Assembly (NCBI GenBank): GCA_035631035.1
Contig: DASQJL010000060.1
Coordinates: 95,525 to 159,524 of the forward strand
Direction of reading: 5' to 3'
DNA length: 64,000 nucleotides
Source of the DNA: Candidatus Binatia bacterium
GTDB taxonomy: Bacteria > Eisenbacteria > RBG-16-71-46 > SZUA-252
How positions within the stretch are numbered: position 1 is the first letter of the stretch; the number at the start of each line of letters is the position of its first letter. Below the pieces are notes generated by a model. The model searched no databases and had not been told where the DNA came from. It saw nothing but the letters and a program-made list of their open reading frames with translations. Shown here in pieces: positions 41,657 through 52,000 of the stretch. Made by a program: the position numbers and the translations under genes.

Positions 41657-43064
41657 CCTCCACGCCGATCTCTGTTTCCAGCCGGTCGCGCAGCTCTCCG
41701 ACCTCATCCGCCGGAGGAAGCTCTCCCCCGTCGAGCTGACCCAGGCCTACCTCGACCGGATCCGGCGCTACGCGGCCGAGATGAACGCCTTCGTCACGGT
41801 GACGGACGACGTCGCGATGCGGCAGGCGCGCGAGGCGGAGCAGGAGATCCAGCGCGGCCGGCGCCGCGGCCCGCTGCACGGCATTCCCTACGGCGCGAAG
41901 GATCTCCTGGCGACGGCGGGGATCAAGACCACCTGGGGTGCGGCGCCGACCCGGAGTCAGATGTTCGACAAGGACGCCACGGTGATCCGGCTGCTGCGCG
42001 AGGCGGGCGCGGTGCTCTTGGGCAAGCTGGGGATGGTGGAGTTCGCGGGATGCCTCGGCTACCGCTTCGCCAACGCCTCGCTGACGGGCCCCGGCAGGAA
42101 TCCGTGGAACCTGGACCGCTGGACCGGCGGCTCCTCGTCGGGATCGGGCGCCGCCGTGGCCTCAGGGCTGGTCGGCTTCGCCATCGGCACCGAGACGTGG
42201 GGGTCGATCCTCTGCCCCTCCGCGTTCTGCGGCGTGACGGGACTCCGCCCCACCTACGGGCGGGTGAGCCGTGCCGGAGGGATGGTCGGATCGTTCACGC
42301 TCGACAAGATCGGCCCGCTCGCGCGGAGCGCGGGCGATTGCCGCATGGTGCTCGAGGCGATCGCGGGCCCCGACCCCGACGATCCGAGCGCGGCCGACGA
42401 GCCGGTCCGCATGCGGCGCCGCCGGCTGGACCTGCGGAGCCTGCGCGCCGCGCTGGTGCCGCTGGATTTCGCGAAGACTCCGGGCGCCGAGCCCGAAGTC
42501 GGCGCCGCCTTCCGCGCGGCCGTGGACGAGCTGCGCGGCGCGGGGCTGCCGATCGAGGAGGCGAAGCTCCCCGAGTTCCCCGCCTCGGAGACGGCGACGA
42601 CCGTCCTCTATGCCGAGGCGCTCTCCACCTTCGAGAAGTTCTTCGACGACGGCACGGTGCGCCAGCTCAAGGATCCCTACGCCCCCTACCAGCGCGAGGT
42701 CACCGAGGCGCTCACGGGCGCCGACTACGTGAAGGCAACGCGCATGCGCGCCGTGCTCCAAGAGAAGATGCTCGACTTCTATTCCCGCTACGACGTCATC
42801 GTCACGCCCAACTTCATGTCGGTCGCGCCGCCGGTGGCCGAGGACCTCGTGAAGACCCTTCCCTACGCTGATCCCGTCGGCGCCATCGGAAACGCGTGCG
42901 GCCTTCCCGCGATCGCGCTGCCCGCCGGCTTCGGCCGCGGGCACATGCCGGCCTCGTTCCAGATCATGGGATCGGCGTTCGAGGAGGGACTGCTGCTGGA
43001 CCTGGGCGAGCTGTACCAGGCGCGCACGTCATTCCACGTGCAGCGGCCACCCCGCTACGCCTAG
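41649..43064 (+). CDS. Amidase signature family hydrolase
   Basis: It has 471 residues. The Ser-cisSer-Lys triad is visible: Lys in GIPYGAKDLL (about 81), the cis-Ser in WTGGSSSGSGAAVASG (about 155-165) and the nucleophile Ser in GTETWGSILCP (about 185). The C-terminus has NACGLPAIALPAGFG. It hydrolyses amide bonds; GatA-like and other amidases share this fold, but the neighbours show no GatB or GatC, so a role in tRNA charging is unlikely. It is the third gene of the HIT operon and probably acts with the small TAT protein. Confidence 0.9.
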   Translation: MPDLHADLCFQPVAQLSDLIRRRKLSPVELTQAYLDRIRRYAAEMNAFVTVTDDVAMRQAREAEQEIQRGRRRGPLHGIPYGAKDLLATAGIKTTWGAAPTRSQMFDKDATVIRLLREAGAVLLGKLGMVEFAGCLGYRFANASLTGPGRNPWNLDRWTGGSSSGSGAAVASGLVGFAIGTETWGSILCPSAFCGVTGLRPTYGRVSRAGGMVGSFTLDKIGPLARSAGDCRMVLEAIAGPDPDDPSAADEPVRMRRRRLDLRSLRAALVPLDFAKTPGAEPEVGAAFRAAVDELRGAGLPIEEAKLPEFPASETATTVLYAEALSTFEKFFDDGTVRQLKDPYAPYQREVTEALTGADYVKATRMRAVLQEKMLDFYSRYDVIVTPNFMSVAPPVAEDLVKTLPYADPVGAIGNACGLPAIALPAGFGRGHMPASFQIMGSAFEEGLLLDLGELYQARTSFHVQRPPRYA

Positions 43065-43100
43065 ACCGGCGCAGCAACGGGCGCGTCGCGCCCTCGGGCC

Positions 43101-44582
43101 CTAGGCCGAGCCCAGGGCGGCGCTGAGCTCCCGGATCGCGTCGATCGCGCGGTCCACTTGATGGCGATGCGTGCGCGACGCGAGGATGGCGAGGCGCAGG
43201 AAGCGCTTCCCCGAAAGCCGCGTGGTCGAGAGAAAGGCGCGGCCGTCCTCTTCCAGCGCGCGCGCCAGCCGGTCGTTGCGCTCGTCGGCGTCGGCGCGGT
43301 CGGGCGCCATCCGGAAGACCACGATCGAGAGATCGGGCTCGGGTCCCACCTCGAGCCCCGGAATCTCCGAGAGGCGCCGGTGCGCATAGCGCGCCAGCAG
43401 CAGCTTCTCCTCGAGCGCCGCCTCGAACGGCCGCGTCCCGAGCAGCAGGAGCGGAAGCCAGAGGCGAAGCCCGCGGAAGGGGCGGCTCAGCTCGGGCGAG
43501 AGCTCCGACGGGGAGGGCTCCTCCACCTCGTGCGCTTCGTCCGGAACGTACGCCGCGTCGAAGCGGTGCGCCGCGCGCATCGCGCGCGCGTCCTTCACCA
43601 GCACCGCCCCCACGCCGTAGGGGATGTGCAGCCCCTTGTGGGGGTCGAGCACCACCGAGTCGGAGCGCTCGATCCCCGCCAGGATCCGCCGCCCCTCGGC
43701 GGCGAGCGCGAACATGCCGCCGTAGGCGCCGTCCACGTGCATCCAGAGGCCGCGGCGTCGCGCGACGTCGGCGATCGCTTCCAGCGGATCCACCGCGCCG
43801 GCGTCGGTGGTGCCCGCGGTCGCGACGATCAGCCACGGGATCCGTCCGGCGCGGGCATCCTCGTCGATCATCCGGTCGAGCGATTCGGGGTCCATGCGCC
43901 AGTGCGCGTCCATCGGGACGCGGCGGAGCGGGGATTCGCCGAGGCCCGCGACGCGGAGTCCCTTGGGGATGCAGTGATGGACGTGCTCGGTCGCGTAGAT
44001 CACCGCGCGTGGCACCTGCTCGGAGCGGAGGTTCGCCGCCTCGCGCGCGGCGAGGATCGCGCTCAGGTTCGCGAGGCTCCCGCCCGAGGCGAGCGAGCCG
44101 GCGGCGCTCGCCGGATAGCCGACCGTCGAGCCGAGCCAGCGGAGCACCTGGTTTTCGACGCGCACCGCGCCCGGACTTCCCAGGAAGTGACCCGTGAAGC
44201 GATTGCTCACGGCGGCGAGGAAGTCGGCGATGGCGGCATGGTAGAGATTCCCGCCCGGGATGTACCCGAAGAACCCGGGCGCGTGGGGCGTCATGCCCAG
44301 GGCGTCCACGTGCCGGACCAGAAGCGAGAAGACGGTGGCGGCGTCGACCGGCTCGGGGCCGATCGGGAACTCGGTGATCGCGCGGTCGCCGTGGTCGCGC
44401 ACGCTGGGGACGCCGCGCTCGACTTCGTCGGAGAGCGCCTCGGCGTGGACGAACGCGGCTTCGGCCAGGGACTCCCGCTCTTCCGCGTCGGGGTGAAGCG
44501 GAGCGGTCAGCCGTTCCAGCTCGAGGAGCCGGGCGAGGAGGGGGTCGGCCGCGGTGGCCGCGGCGCCCCGGTCGTGGGCCAC
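43101..44582 (-). CDS. Group II PLP-dependent decarboxylase (aromatic amino acid decarboxylase-like)
   Basis: It has 493 residues. Family blocks are present: PGFFGYIPGGNLYHAAIADFLAAVSNRF, TSGGSLANL-type SLASGGSLANLSAILAARE, WLIVATAGTTDAGAVDPLEAI, HVDGAYGG (Asp/His) and the PLP Lys in VLDPHKGLHIPYGVG. It would decarboxylate an L-amino acid; aromatic, glutamate-like or diaminobutyrate substrates cannot be told apart here. It is minus strand, followed at its 5' side by a small membrane protein gene, and convergent with the amidase gene. Confidence 0.88.
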   Translation of the reverse strand: MAHDRGAAATAADPLLARLLELERLTAPLHPDAEERESLAEAAFVHAEALSDEVERGVPSVRDHGDRAITEFPIGPEPVDAATVFSLLVRHVDALGMTPHAPGFFGYIPGGNLYHAAIADFLAAVSNRFTGHFLGSPGAVRVENQVLRWLGSTVGYPASAAGSLASGGSLANLSAILAAREAANLRSEQVPRAVIYATEHVHHCIPKGLRVAGLGESPLRRVPMDAHWRMDPESLDRMIDEDARAGRIPWLIVATAGTTDAGAVDPLEAIADVARRRGLWMHVDGAYGGMFALAAEGRRILAGIERSDSVVLDPHKGLHIPYGVGAVLVKDARAMRAAHRFDAAYVPDEAHEVEEPSPSELSPELSRPFRGLRLWLPLLLLGTRPFEAALEEKLLLARYAHRRLSEIPGLEVGPEPDLSIVVFRMAPDRADADERNDRLARALEEDGRAFLSTTRLSGKRFLRLAILASRTHRHQVDRAIDAIRELSAALGSA

Positions 44583-44604
44583 GCCGAGGACTGTAGCACG
44601 CGTC

Positions 44605-44928
44605 TCAGCCCGGACCCAGGAACCTGACGATCTCCTGCCGCAGCCAGGGCGGCGGATAGGCGGCCATGAAGGCCATCACGCCCAGCGTCGCCAGCACCAG
44701 GAGCACCCCCTTGAGCCCGCGGCTCCGGGAGCGCCGCTGCATGTCCAGCTCGTAGAAGCGCCAGAGAAGCTCGGCTTTCTCCTCGGGCGTCAGGGGGCGT
44801 CCCTTGGCCAGCTTCTGCACCACTTTCGGCAGGCGCCGGCTGTCGCCGCGGTAGCTGCCGTTCCACTGCGGGAGCGGCAGGTCCGTCCGCCCCTCCTGGA
44901 TTTCCCATCCCCGTTCGTGCTTGTCCAT
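44605..44928 (-). CDS. Small membrane protein of unknown function
   Basis: It has 107 residues. The first 75 are hydrophilic and end in a basic patch (DMQRRSRSRG). One membrane helix follows (GVLLVLATLGVMAFMAAYPPPW, about 77-98), so the N-terminus is probably in the cytoplasm. I do not recognise a family. It lies 22 bp upstream of the decarboxylase gene and may share its transcript. The ATG at 44928 is preceded by GGGGGAAGCC. Confidence 0.6.
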   Translation of the reverse strand: MDKHERGWEIQEGRTDLPLPQWNGSYRGDSRRLPKVVQKLAKGRPLTPEEKAELLWRFYELDMQRRSRSRGLKGVLLVLATLGVMAFMAAYPPPWLRQEIVRFLGPG

Positions 44929-45021
44929 AGGCTTCCCCCGATCCCGGTCGCGGAGGGCACTTCCCCGAATCCCAGGAATCGGCAGATCGCCCCCCGGACT
45001 TGAGGGGAAATCGCGGCGAGT

Positions 45022-45543
45022 TCAGGCGTTCAAGTACCGCTCGCGCAGGACGTTCTGATGATGCAGCTCGTGGCCGGCGATCACGTACGCCGCCGCGCGC
45101 ACGCTCATCCGCGCGTCGTTCGCCGTGCCGGACCGCCCCCACATCGCCTCGGGAAGGTTCTCGAAGAAGGCGACGGTGGCGGCGCGGACGTCGCGATGCT
45201 CGTCCAGCAGGCTGGAAAGCGAGCGCGACGCGTACCCCGACTGCGGCGTCCATGCGTTCTCGTCGAACCCGGGAAGCGGCGTGGCATCGTTGCGGGAGAA
45301 GCGGAGGGCGCGATAGGTAAACACGCGCTCGCAGTCGATCACGTGCCCCAGCACCTCCTTCACGCTCCACTTGCCGGGCGCGTAGCGGAAGTCGCCGCGC
45401 GCTTCCGGCAGCGCCCCCACGAGCTCGCGCATGGAGCCCACGCCCGATCGCAGCGCGCCGAAGAGGTCGTCGCCGACGAGGTCGATGTAGCGGCCGTAGT
45501 AGGGAAGGAATTCGCCGGGCGCCGGCCGAGCAATCAGCAGCAT
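45022..45543 (-). CDS. DinB family protein
   Basis: It has 173 residues and is a four-helix DinB fold: KWSVKEVLGHVIDCERVFTYRALRF supplies the first metal His, and the C-terminal AGHELHHQNVLRERYL supplies the other two. DinB proteins are metal-dependent thiol transferases or damage-inducible proteins with mostly unknown substrates. The ATG at 45543 has AAGGAG about 10 nt upstream and starts the usual family length. The start codon lies only 17 bp from the divergent helicase start, so its promoter must lie inside the helicase gene. Confidence 0.88.
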   Translation of the reverse strand: MLLIARPAPGEFLPYYGRYIDLVGDDLFGALRSGVGSMRELVGALPEARGDFRYAPGKWSVKEVLGHVIDCERVFTYRALRFSRNDATPLPGFDENAWTPQSGYASRSLSSLLDEHRDVRAATVAFFENLPEAMWGRSGTANDARMSVRAAAYVIAGHELHHQNVLRERYLNA

Positions 45544-45560
45544 ACGTGGAGGCTCCTTTC

Positions 45561-47078
45561 GTGTATGGTCTTCCGATGCCATTCGCCACACTGGGCTTGC
45601 CGCCCGCCGTCCTCAAAGGGGTGCGGGCCGCCGGATATACCGATCCGACGCCCGTCCAGAACCGCGCCATCCCGCTCGTGCTGTCGGGACAGGACGTGAT
45701 CGCCGCGGCGCAGACCGGAACGGGAAAGACCGCGGCGTTCATCCTCCCCATCCTGAGCCGTCTCCTCGAGGGCCCCAAGCGCATCCGCGCCCTGGTGCTG
45801 ACGCCGACCCGCGAGCTGGCCGCCCAGGTGGAGACGAACGCCCGCGATTATGCCCGCTTCACCGACATCCGGGTGGGAGTCGTTTACGGCGGCGTGCCCC
45901 TTCCGCCCCAGGAGCGCCAGATGAAGGCCGGGGTGGAGCTGCTCGTCGCCACGCCGGGGCGCCTCCTCGACCTGCACGACCGCCTCGCGCTCCGCCTCGA
46001 CTTCATCGAGATCCTGGTGCTGGACGAGGCCGACCGCATGGTGGACATGGGCTTCGCCCCCGACCTGAAGCGCATCCTTCGCCTCCTGCCGTCGGAGCGC
46101 CAGACGCTCCTCTTCTCGGCGACGATGCCTCCGGAGCTGAACAACGTCGCGAAGGACGCCCTCAAGAACCCGGCGCGGGTCGACCTGGCCCCTCCGTCGC
46201 GGCCCGCGGCGGGGATCACGCAAGCGGTCTATCCCGTGGCCCGCGACAAGAAGACCGACCTCCTCGACGCCATGCTCTCCAAGGACGAGGCCTCGAGCGT
46301 GATCGTCTTCGCGCGCACCAAGCACGGCGCCGACCGCCTGGCCAAGCTGCTCGTGCGGCGCGGCCACTCGGTGGCCTCGATCCACGGAAACCGGAGCCAG
46401 AGCCAGCGCGAGCGCGCGCTCTCCGACCTCCGCCGCGGACGCGTGTCGGTGCTGGTCGCGACCGACATCGCCTCGCGCGGGATCGACGTGGAGGGGATCA
46501 CCCACGTGATCAACTTCGACGTGCCGCACACGCCCGAGGACTACGTGCACCGCATCGGGCGCACCGGCCGCGTCGACGCGGTCGGCGACGCCTTCACGCT
46601 CATGGCTCCCGAAGAGGGAAAGCAGATGACCGCCATCGAGCGGTTCCTCGGCCGCGCCATCCCGCGCGTCACGCTGCCCGACTTCGACTACAAGGCGCGC
46701 CCCTCGGACGGCCGCCGCGAAGAGCGGAGCGGCCGCGAGGATCGGGCCGGAAACGGCTCACCTCGCGAGCAGGGCTCCGGCGCGCGCGAACGGCGCGGCG
46801 CCACCTACCCCGGCTCCTCGCGCGAAGGGCGCCACGGCGGCGGCGCGGCCGGCGGGCCGCGGCGCGGCGGCGGTTCCCGGCGGCCCGGCTCCGGACCCGG
46901 GTCGGGATCCCAACCCCGCTCCGGCGGTCCGCGCAACGGTGGCTCCGGCCGCGGCGCGGGATCCGAGAACGACCGGCGGCGTCCCGACCAGGCCACCCCC
47001 GCGGGGGATGCCGATCGCCATGGGCGGCGTCCCCGCAAGGTGACGTCGGCCGAGCGCATGCGGCGAGGACGCCACTAG
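45561..47078 (+). CDS. DEAD-box RNA helicase, RhlE-like
   Basis: It has 505 residues from a GTG at 45561; a later ATG at 45576 is possible but has no clear site. The motifs appear in order: Q-motif, AQTGTGKTAAF (I), PTRELAAQ (Ia), TPGR (Ib), VLDEADRM (II), FSATMP (III), ARTK, TDIASRGIDV (V) and HRIGRTGR (VI). The C-terminal tail (about 380-505) is Arg/Gly/Ser-rich, typical of RNA-binding extensions that act in cold or stress. The GGAGG at 45548-45552 sits 8 nt before the GTG. Confidence 0.92.
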   Translation: MYGLPMPFATLGLPPAVLKGVRAAGYTDPTPVQNRAIPLVLSGQDVIAAAQTGTGKTAAFILPILSRLLEGPKRIRALVLTPTRELAAQVETNARDYARFTDIRVGVVYGGVPLPPQERQMKAGVELLVATPGRLLDLHDRLALRLDFIEILVLDEADRMVDMGFAPDLKRILRLLPSERQTLLFSATMPPELNNVAKDALKNPARVDLAPPSRPAAGITQAVYPVARDKKTDLLDAMLSKDEASSVIVFARTKHGADRLAKLLVRRGHSVASIHGNRSQSQRERALSDLRRGRVSVLVATDIASRGIDVEGITHVINFDVPHTPEDYVHRIGRTGRVDAVGDAFTLMAPEEGKQMTAIERFLGRAIPRVTLPDFDYKARPSDGRREERSGREDRAGNGSPREQGSGARERRGATYPGSSREGRHGGGAAGGPRRGGGSRRPGSGPGSGSQPRSGGPRNGGSGRGAGSENDRRRPDQATPAGDADRHGRRPRKVTSAERMRRGRH

Positions 47079-47088
47079 CCCGTTCGTC

Positions 47089-48009
47089 ATGAGCTTCAAG
47101 CCGGCATCGATCGAGATCATCGGCGCGCCCGTGGACCTGGGCGCGGGACGCCGCGGCGTGGACATGGGCCCTTCGGCCATCCGCATCGCCGACCTCGAGC
47201 CGCGCCTGGAGGCGCTGGGGCACAGCGTCTCCGACCACGGCGACGTGGACGTCATGATCCCCGAGACGCTGGAGGTGGGCGCCGGGGTCCTCCGCTACAA
47301 GGCGGCCATCCTGGCCGCCTGCGAGTCGCTCCGGATCGAGGTGGAGCGGATCCACGGCGCCGGGCGCACCCCGCTCGTGCTGGGCGGCGACCACTCGATC
47401 GCCATCGGATCGGTCGCGGGGACCTCGAACCACTTCGACATCCGCTCCCAGCCGGTCGGGCTGATCTGGTTCGACGCCCACGGCGACTGCAACACTCCGC
47501 TCACGACCCCTTCCGGAAACATCCACGGCATGTCGCTCGCCGTCCTCCTCGGGCAGGGCGACTCGGAGCTGGTCCGCCTGGGCGGGCGCGCGCCGAAAGT
47601 GAAGCCGCAGCACGCCGCGGTCATCGGCGTGCGCGATCTCGACACCGGCGAGCGGGAGATGCTGCGCGACTCGGGGGTCGCGGTGTTCACGATCCGCGAC
47701 GTGGACGAGCGCGGCATGAAGACCGTGGTCGGCGACGCGATCCGCATCGCCGGCACTGGCACGGGGGGGATCCATCTCTCGTTCGATCTGGACGTGCTCG
47801 ATCCGGAGGAGGCGCCGGGGATCGGCACGCCGGTTCCGGGCGGCATCACCTACCGCGAGGCGCACCTCGCGATGGAGCTCCTCTGCGAGAGCGGGCTCGT
47901 CGTGGCGGCCGATTTCGTGGAGGTGAACCCGGTGCTCGACACCCGGAACTCGACCGGCGCCCTGGCGGTCGAGCTGGCGCTCAGCCTCTTCGGCAAGCAG
48001 ATCCTCTAG
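47089..48009 (+). CDS. rocF: Arginase
   Basis: It has 306 residues, the usual arginase length. Manganese-ligand motifs are GGDHSIAIG, WFDAHGDCNT and SFDLDVLDPEEAPGIGTPVPGG; the substrate loop SGNIHGMSLAVLLG is present. It hydrolyses L-arginine to ornithine and urea. The ATG follows the helicase stop by 10 bp and may be co-transcribed. Its stop codon overlaps that of the convergent PrsW gene by 4 bp. Confidence 0.92.
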   Translation: MSFKPASIEIIGAPVDLGAGRRGVDMGPSAIRIADLEPRLEALGHSVSDHGDVDVMIPETLEVGAGVLRYKAAILAACESLRIEVERIHGAGRTPLVLGGDHSIAIGSVAGTSNHFDIRSQPVGLIWFDAHGDCNTPLTTPSGNIHGMSLAVLLGQGDSELVRLGGRAPKVKPQHAAVIGVRDLDTGEREMLRDSGVAVFTIRDVDERGMKTVVGDAIRIAGTGTGGIHLSFDLDVLDPEEAPGIGTPVPGGITYREAHLAMELLCESGLVVAADFVEVNPVLDTRNSTGALAVELALSLFGKQIL

Positions 48010-49010
48010 CGCCGCTCCGCCAGGAGCTGGAGCTGCCAGAGGTCGCGGCCGCTCCCCCGCCAGAGCGGCATCATCGCGAGCTTCCCCGTGGGTCCGATCG
48101 AGCGGTCGAGGAATTTCATCTCGACGAACGCGTCCCGGACGGCGGGATCCACCGGGAGATCGATCCCCGCCGCGCGCGCGAGCAGGACCCCCTTCGCGCG
48201 AAGGCCCAGCTCCAGGTGGATCTGGAGCCAGCAGAGCATGTCGGCCACGACCGGCCCCGGGAAGCGGGCCCGCAGCGATTCGAGGTAGGCGCCCGCGTGC
48301 GTGTGGCGGAACTCCCCGCTCGCGATCAGCTCCAGGAGCTCCACGTCGCCGTCCAGCCCCTCGCCCAGCCAGGCCTCGGTCGCGCGCTCGCTCCGCTCGA
48401 AGACGAACGCCACGACCAGCGGCATCGTCGCGACGAGGAGCGCCGCGGAGACCAGGGGGTTCAGCACCACGTGGTTCCAGAGGGAGTGCAGGAAGATCGC
48501 CGCGCCAAGCCCCGGGAGGAACCACCGGAAGGAGGCGCCGTGCCGCTCCGTGAGGCTCTTCGCCAGGATCCCCGTGATGGCGGTCGCCGAGCCGTGCATC
48601 ACCGCGGTGCCCAGCCCGCGCGCGATCCAGACGCCGGCGCCCGCGGCGCCCGCGCCGGCGTAATAGGCGTTCTCCACCAGCGCGAAGCCCGCGCCCGCGG
48701 CGAAGCCATGGATCGCGGCGTCCACGAGGAAGCCGACGCGGCCACGGCGGATCAGCATGACCAGCAGCGCCGCCTTGAGCGACTCCTCGACGACCGGCGC
48801 GGCGTAGCGGCGGAGGAGAACGGAATCGAGCCCCGCGCGCAGGAGGCTCGCGTTCACGACGTAGGCGATGCCGGCGGCGACGAGCCCCCACCCGATCGAG
48901 CGCAGGACGGCGCGGCGCGTGGTCAGCTTGTAGCTGTCGAGGATGAGGAGGGCCGCGAGGAAGAGCAGCACCGGCAGGACGCCCGCGAGCAGGGGGAAGA
49001 GCGGCGTCAC
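48006..49010 (-). CDS. PrsW-family intramembrane metalloprotease
   Basis: It has 334 residues and about eight membrane helices in the first 210. The conserved PrsW/CAAX-like elements are visible: APVVEESLKAALL (double Glu), DAAIHGFAAGAGFALVENAYY (His and the GxGFAxxEN motif) and FLHSLWNHV (His). Bacillus PrsW makes the first cut in the anti-sigma factor RsiW. Here an ECF sigma/anti-sigma pair lies 4 kb upstream on the same strand, with only two genes between, so this protease is a good candidate for the one that releases that sigma factor. The soluble C-terminal domain is about 110 residues. Confidence 0.85.
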   Translation of the reverse strand: MTPLFPLLAGVLPVLLFLAALLILDSYKLTTRRAVLRSIGWGLVAAGIAYVVNASLLRAGLDSVLLRRYAAPVVEESLKAALLVMLIRRGRVGFLVDAAIHGFAAGAGFALVENAYYAGAGAAGAGVWIARGLGTAVMHGSATAITGILAKSLTERHGASFRWFLPGLGAAIFLHSLWNHVVLNPLVSAALLVATMPLVVAFVFERSERATEAWLGEGLDGDVELLELIASGEFRHTHAGAYLESLRARFPGPVVADMLCWLQIHLELGLRAKGVLLARAAGIDLPVDPAVRDAFVEMKFLDRSIGPTGKLAMMPLWRGSGRDLWQLQLLAERR

Positions 49011-49020
49011 CGGATCCGTC

Positions 49021-52000
49021 TCACAGGATCTTCAGCGAGACCATCCACTCGTCGTCGCCGGGTCCGCCGCGCCGGAACGCCCGCGCGTACCCCGCCGACA
49101 GCGTGAGCGGCGACACGGTGAAGAGCTGGAGCCGGAGATCGGCCTGGATCCCCACGTCCGCGGCGGTCGCGCGGGAATCGGCGTCGTCGAGGTTGGTCAC
49201 GAGTCCCCCCGCAAAGAGAGAGGCGCGGAGCCAGGTCGCGTAGAGCGCGAGCGATCCCGCGCGCCGGAAGCGGAGCGGCGGGAGGTTCAGGTCGAGCGTG
49301 GTCTTGGCGTAGTTCCGTCCCGCGATCGAGTTCAGGTCGGTTCCCGGGAACGCTTCCGCCTCCCGGTAGCGCTTCGGGTCGTGGTAGTCGATCACGTTGT
49401 TCCCGAACCCTCCAAAGTAGAAGTTCGCAAACGGCTCCTCCCGGTCTCCCGGCGAGAGGCCGGCCGCCGACCGGAGCCAGACCGAGGCGTGCGGCGCCGG
49501 GAGCGGCACGCCCAGGTCGAGCGTTCCCTCCGCGTGGGGGAATCCGCGCCAGGCGGCCCGTCCCCCGCGGATGAAGCGGACGCCGTCGTTCGCCAGGGTG
49601 ACCGATCCGCGCCAGCCGCGCTCGTAGTCGGCCGAGCCGATCGAGCTCCTCAGATTTCGGTACCGGAGCACGGCGGAGCCGGAGAGCAGCTTGTCGAATC
49701 CCGGCGACGTCGCGACGTTCTGGTAGTCCGGCAGGCGCTCCAGCCCGCCCCAGCCGCTCGCGGACAGGTCGAGAAGGAGCGATTTCGGCGCGTCGTCCAT
49801 CAGCGTGCGGGAGTACCCCAGCGTCCCGCCGTAGCCCTTCCGGCTCACCTTCGTGGGCCCGCCCAGATCGTAGAAGGAGGCGCCGTTCCAGCGCGCCTCG
49901 AGATTCCACGGCGCGCGCGCCGCGCCGAGCGCCGCGTGCCAGCGTTCGCCCGCCGGCAGCCCGCGCGCGGGCGAATAGGAGAGGGAGAGGTCGATCGCAT
50001 CCAGGCCGAGCGGATCGGAGAGGATCGCCTGGAGTCCCGCGGCCGTGTAGTCCTTGTACCCCTCGACGATCGGGTAGAGCGAGGCGAGCCCCAGATAGGA
50101 TCCGGCGCGGTAGAGCCCCTCCTTCCGGATGAGCGAGTCGAGCGGCACCACCGAGGGAGGCGGCACGCGCCAGGTCGTCACCGCCGGGCGCCGCTCCGTG
50201 AGCGCCTGCCCCAGGAAGGTGATCGCGCTGACGTCCTGGAGCGGACGCGCCTCGATCGCTGCGGGGACGAAGCCCCCGCCCGCGTAGCGGAAGACGATGA
50301 GCGAATCGGCGCCGAGCGGAATGGGGCGGAAGAAGCCGGTCTCGGCATTGGTCACCACGCTCATCGAATCGCCGTCCAGGTCGTAGCGGAAGATGTTCGA
50401 CACGCCGGTGTAGTAGGAGCTGCCGTAGAGGCGGCGGCCGTCGGGAGCGAAGACGAACCCGGCGGGGATCGACGCGCCGAAGTCGTAGAGCGAGACCGAC
50501 GCGGTGTCGCCGGCGATCAGCGAATCGGTCTTCCACAGGCGGAGTGACTGCCGCCCGTTGATCTCGGCCACCGAGCCGGCGAGCAGCTTCCCGTCGGGAG
50601 AGATGTCGATGTCGTAGAGATCGCGGCCGAACGGAAACGTGGCGACCCGGGCGTAGTCGGTGTACGGCCGCAGCATGCGAACCAGGGTCGACACGCCGTT
50701 GAAGTGCCGGATCCCCCAGAGGGTGCCCTCCTTCGCGTCCCACGCGAGGTCCCCCACCCGCGCGTCCTTCTGGAGGACGCGGCTCTTCTTCGTGCGCAGG
50801 TCGTAGGCGCAGAGGTCGCGCCATTCGTTGTTGTCGGCCGTGTAGAAGATGGTGCGGGTCTCCGGATCGAACGCCAGGGACGAGACGAAGTAGAGCGCGG
50901 GACCCTTCACCTCGAGAAGCCGGCGCGGCGGCGCCGACGCGGCCGGGGCCGGCGCTCCGCCTCCGGCTTCCGGCGCGGCGCCCGCGATGGCTGGAGCGGT
51001 CTCCTCCCCGCCGGGCAGGGGCACGGCCACCAGCGACGCGGGCGCGCCCGGGTAGTACGCGGCGGCGATCAGGGAGCGCGACGCGGGATCGACGAAGGCG
51101 CGCGAGACGGAGCCGAGGGGACGGTCGGAGAGGTCGCGGTACCCCGTGACCGGATGGAGCCGGATCGAGTCGAGATTGGCGCTCTGGAAGCGCCGCTCCC
51201 AGGCGATCCAGCGCCGCCATTCCTCGTTCAGCGACCGCCCGTAGACCGAGTGGAACTGCCCCGCGAACCACCGATGCGAGCCGGGGCGGCGCGCGATCCA
51301 CGTCATCAGCGAATCGGTGCCGTACTCGTACGCGAGATAGGTCATGAACCGGGTGCCGTAGAGATAGGAGTTCACGCCCACCTGGAAGTCGACCTTCGCC
51401 CCTTCCGACTCCAGCCCCAGCGGGTCGTAGAAGCGGCTTCCGTCCTTCGTCATCGCTCGGAAGACCATCTCGTCGTACGGGCCCTGCGCCCGCCCCAGCC
51501 CGCCCGCCATCCAGGTCTCCAGGAAGACGGCGGCCCCCTCGTGGTACCAGCGCGGCGCCGCGCGGCGCGGCGTCGTGAGGAACGAGTAGAGCACCGACTC
51601 GGGATGGCGCGAGGTGTCGCGCACCTTGCCGGCGAACAGGCCGCGGAAGAAGCGGTCCATCCCCGCCGCCTGGTCCAGCGCGGCGACGTGGACCCCCTCG
51701 TGGTTCATGGTGAAGTTGATCCGCTCGTTCGAGGGGCCCGTCTCGTAGACGAAGTTCACCGGCGCGATGTGGACGACCATGATGTCGCGCGGCGTCACCC
51801 CGACCCCGGCATTCCCGAAATCGGAGGCGTCGTCGAGGATCACGTTGACCTTCTCGCCGGGCCGGTAGTCGAAGAGGCGCTCGTGGAAGCGGATCGAGTT
51901 CTCGAAGCAGCGCGCGGCGTAGGGAGCGAGGAAGGAGAGGGCGGGCGCGGGATAGACGAGCCTCAGGTCGTCGGTCTCGAGGACGCGGAGCTGGGCGCGC

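Noticed and set aside
44929..45021. GG-N10-GC match upstream of the small membrane protein gene
   Set aside because: It is only a G-run without the CAC core at -24, as expected by chance in GC-rich DNA.
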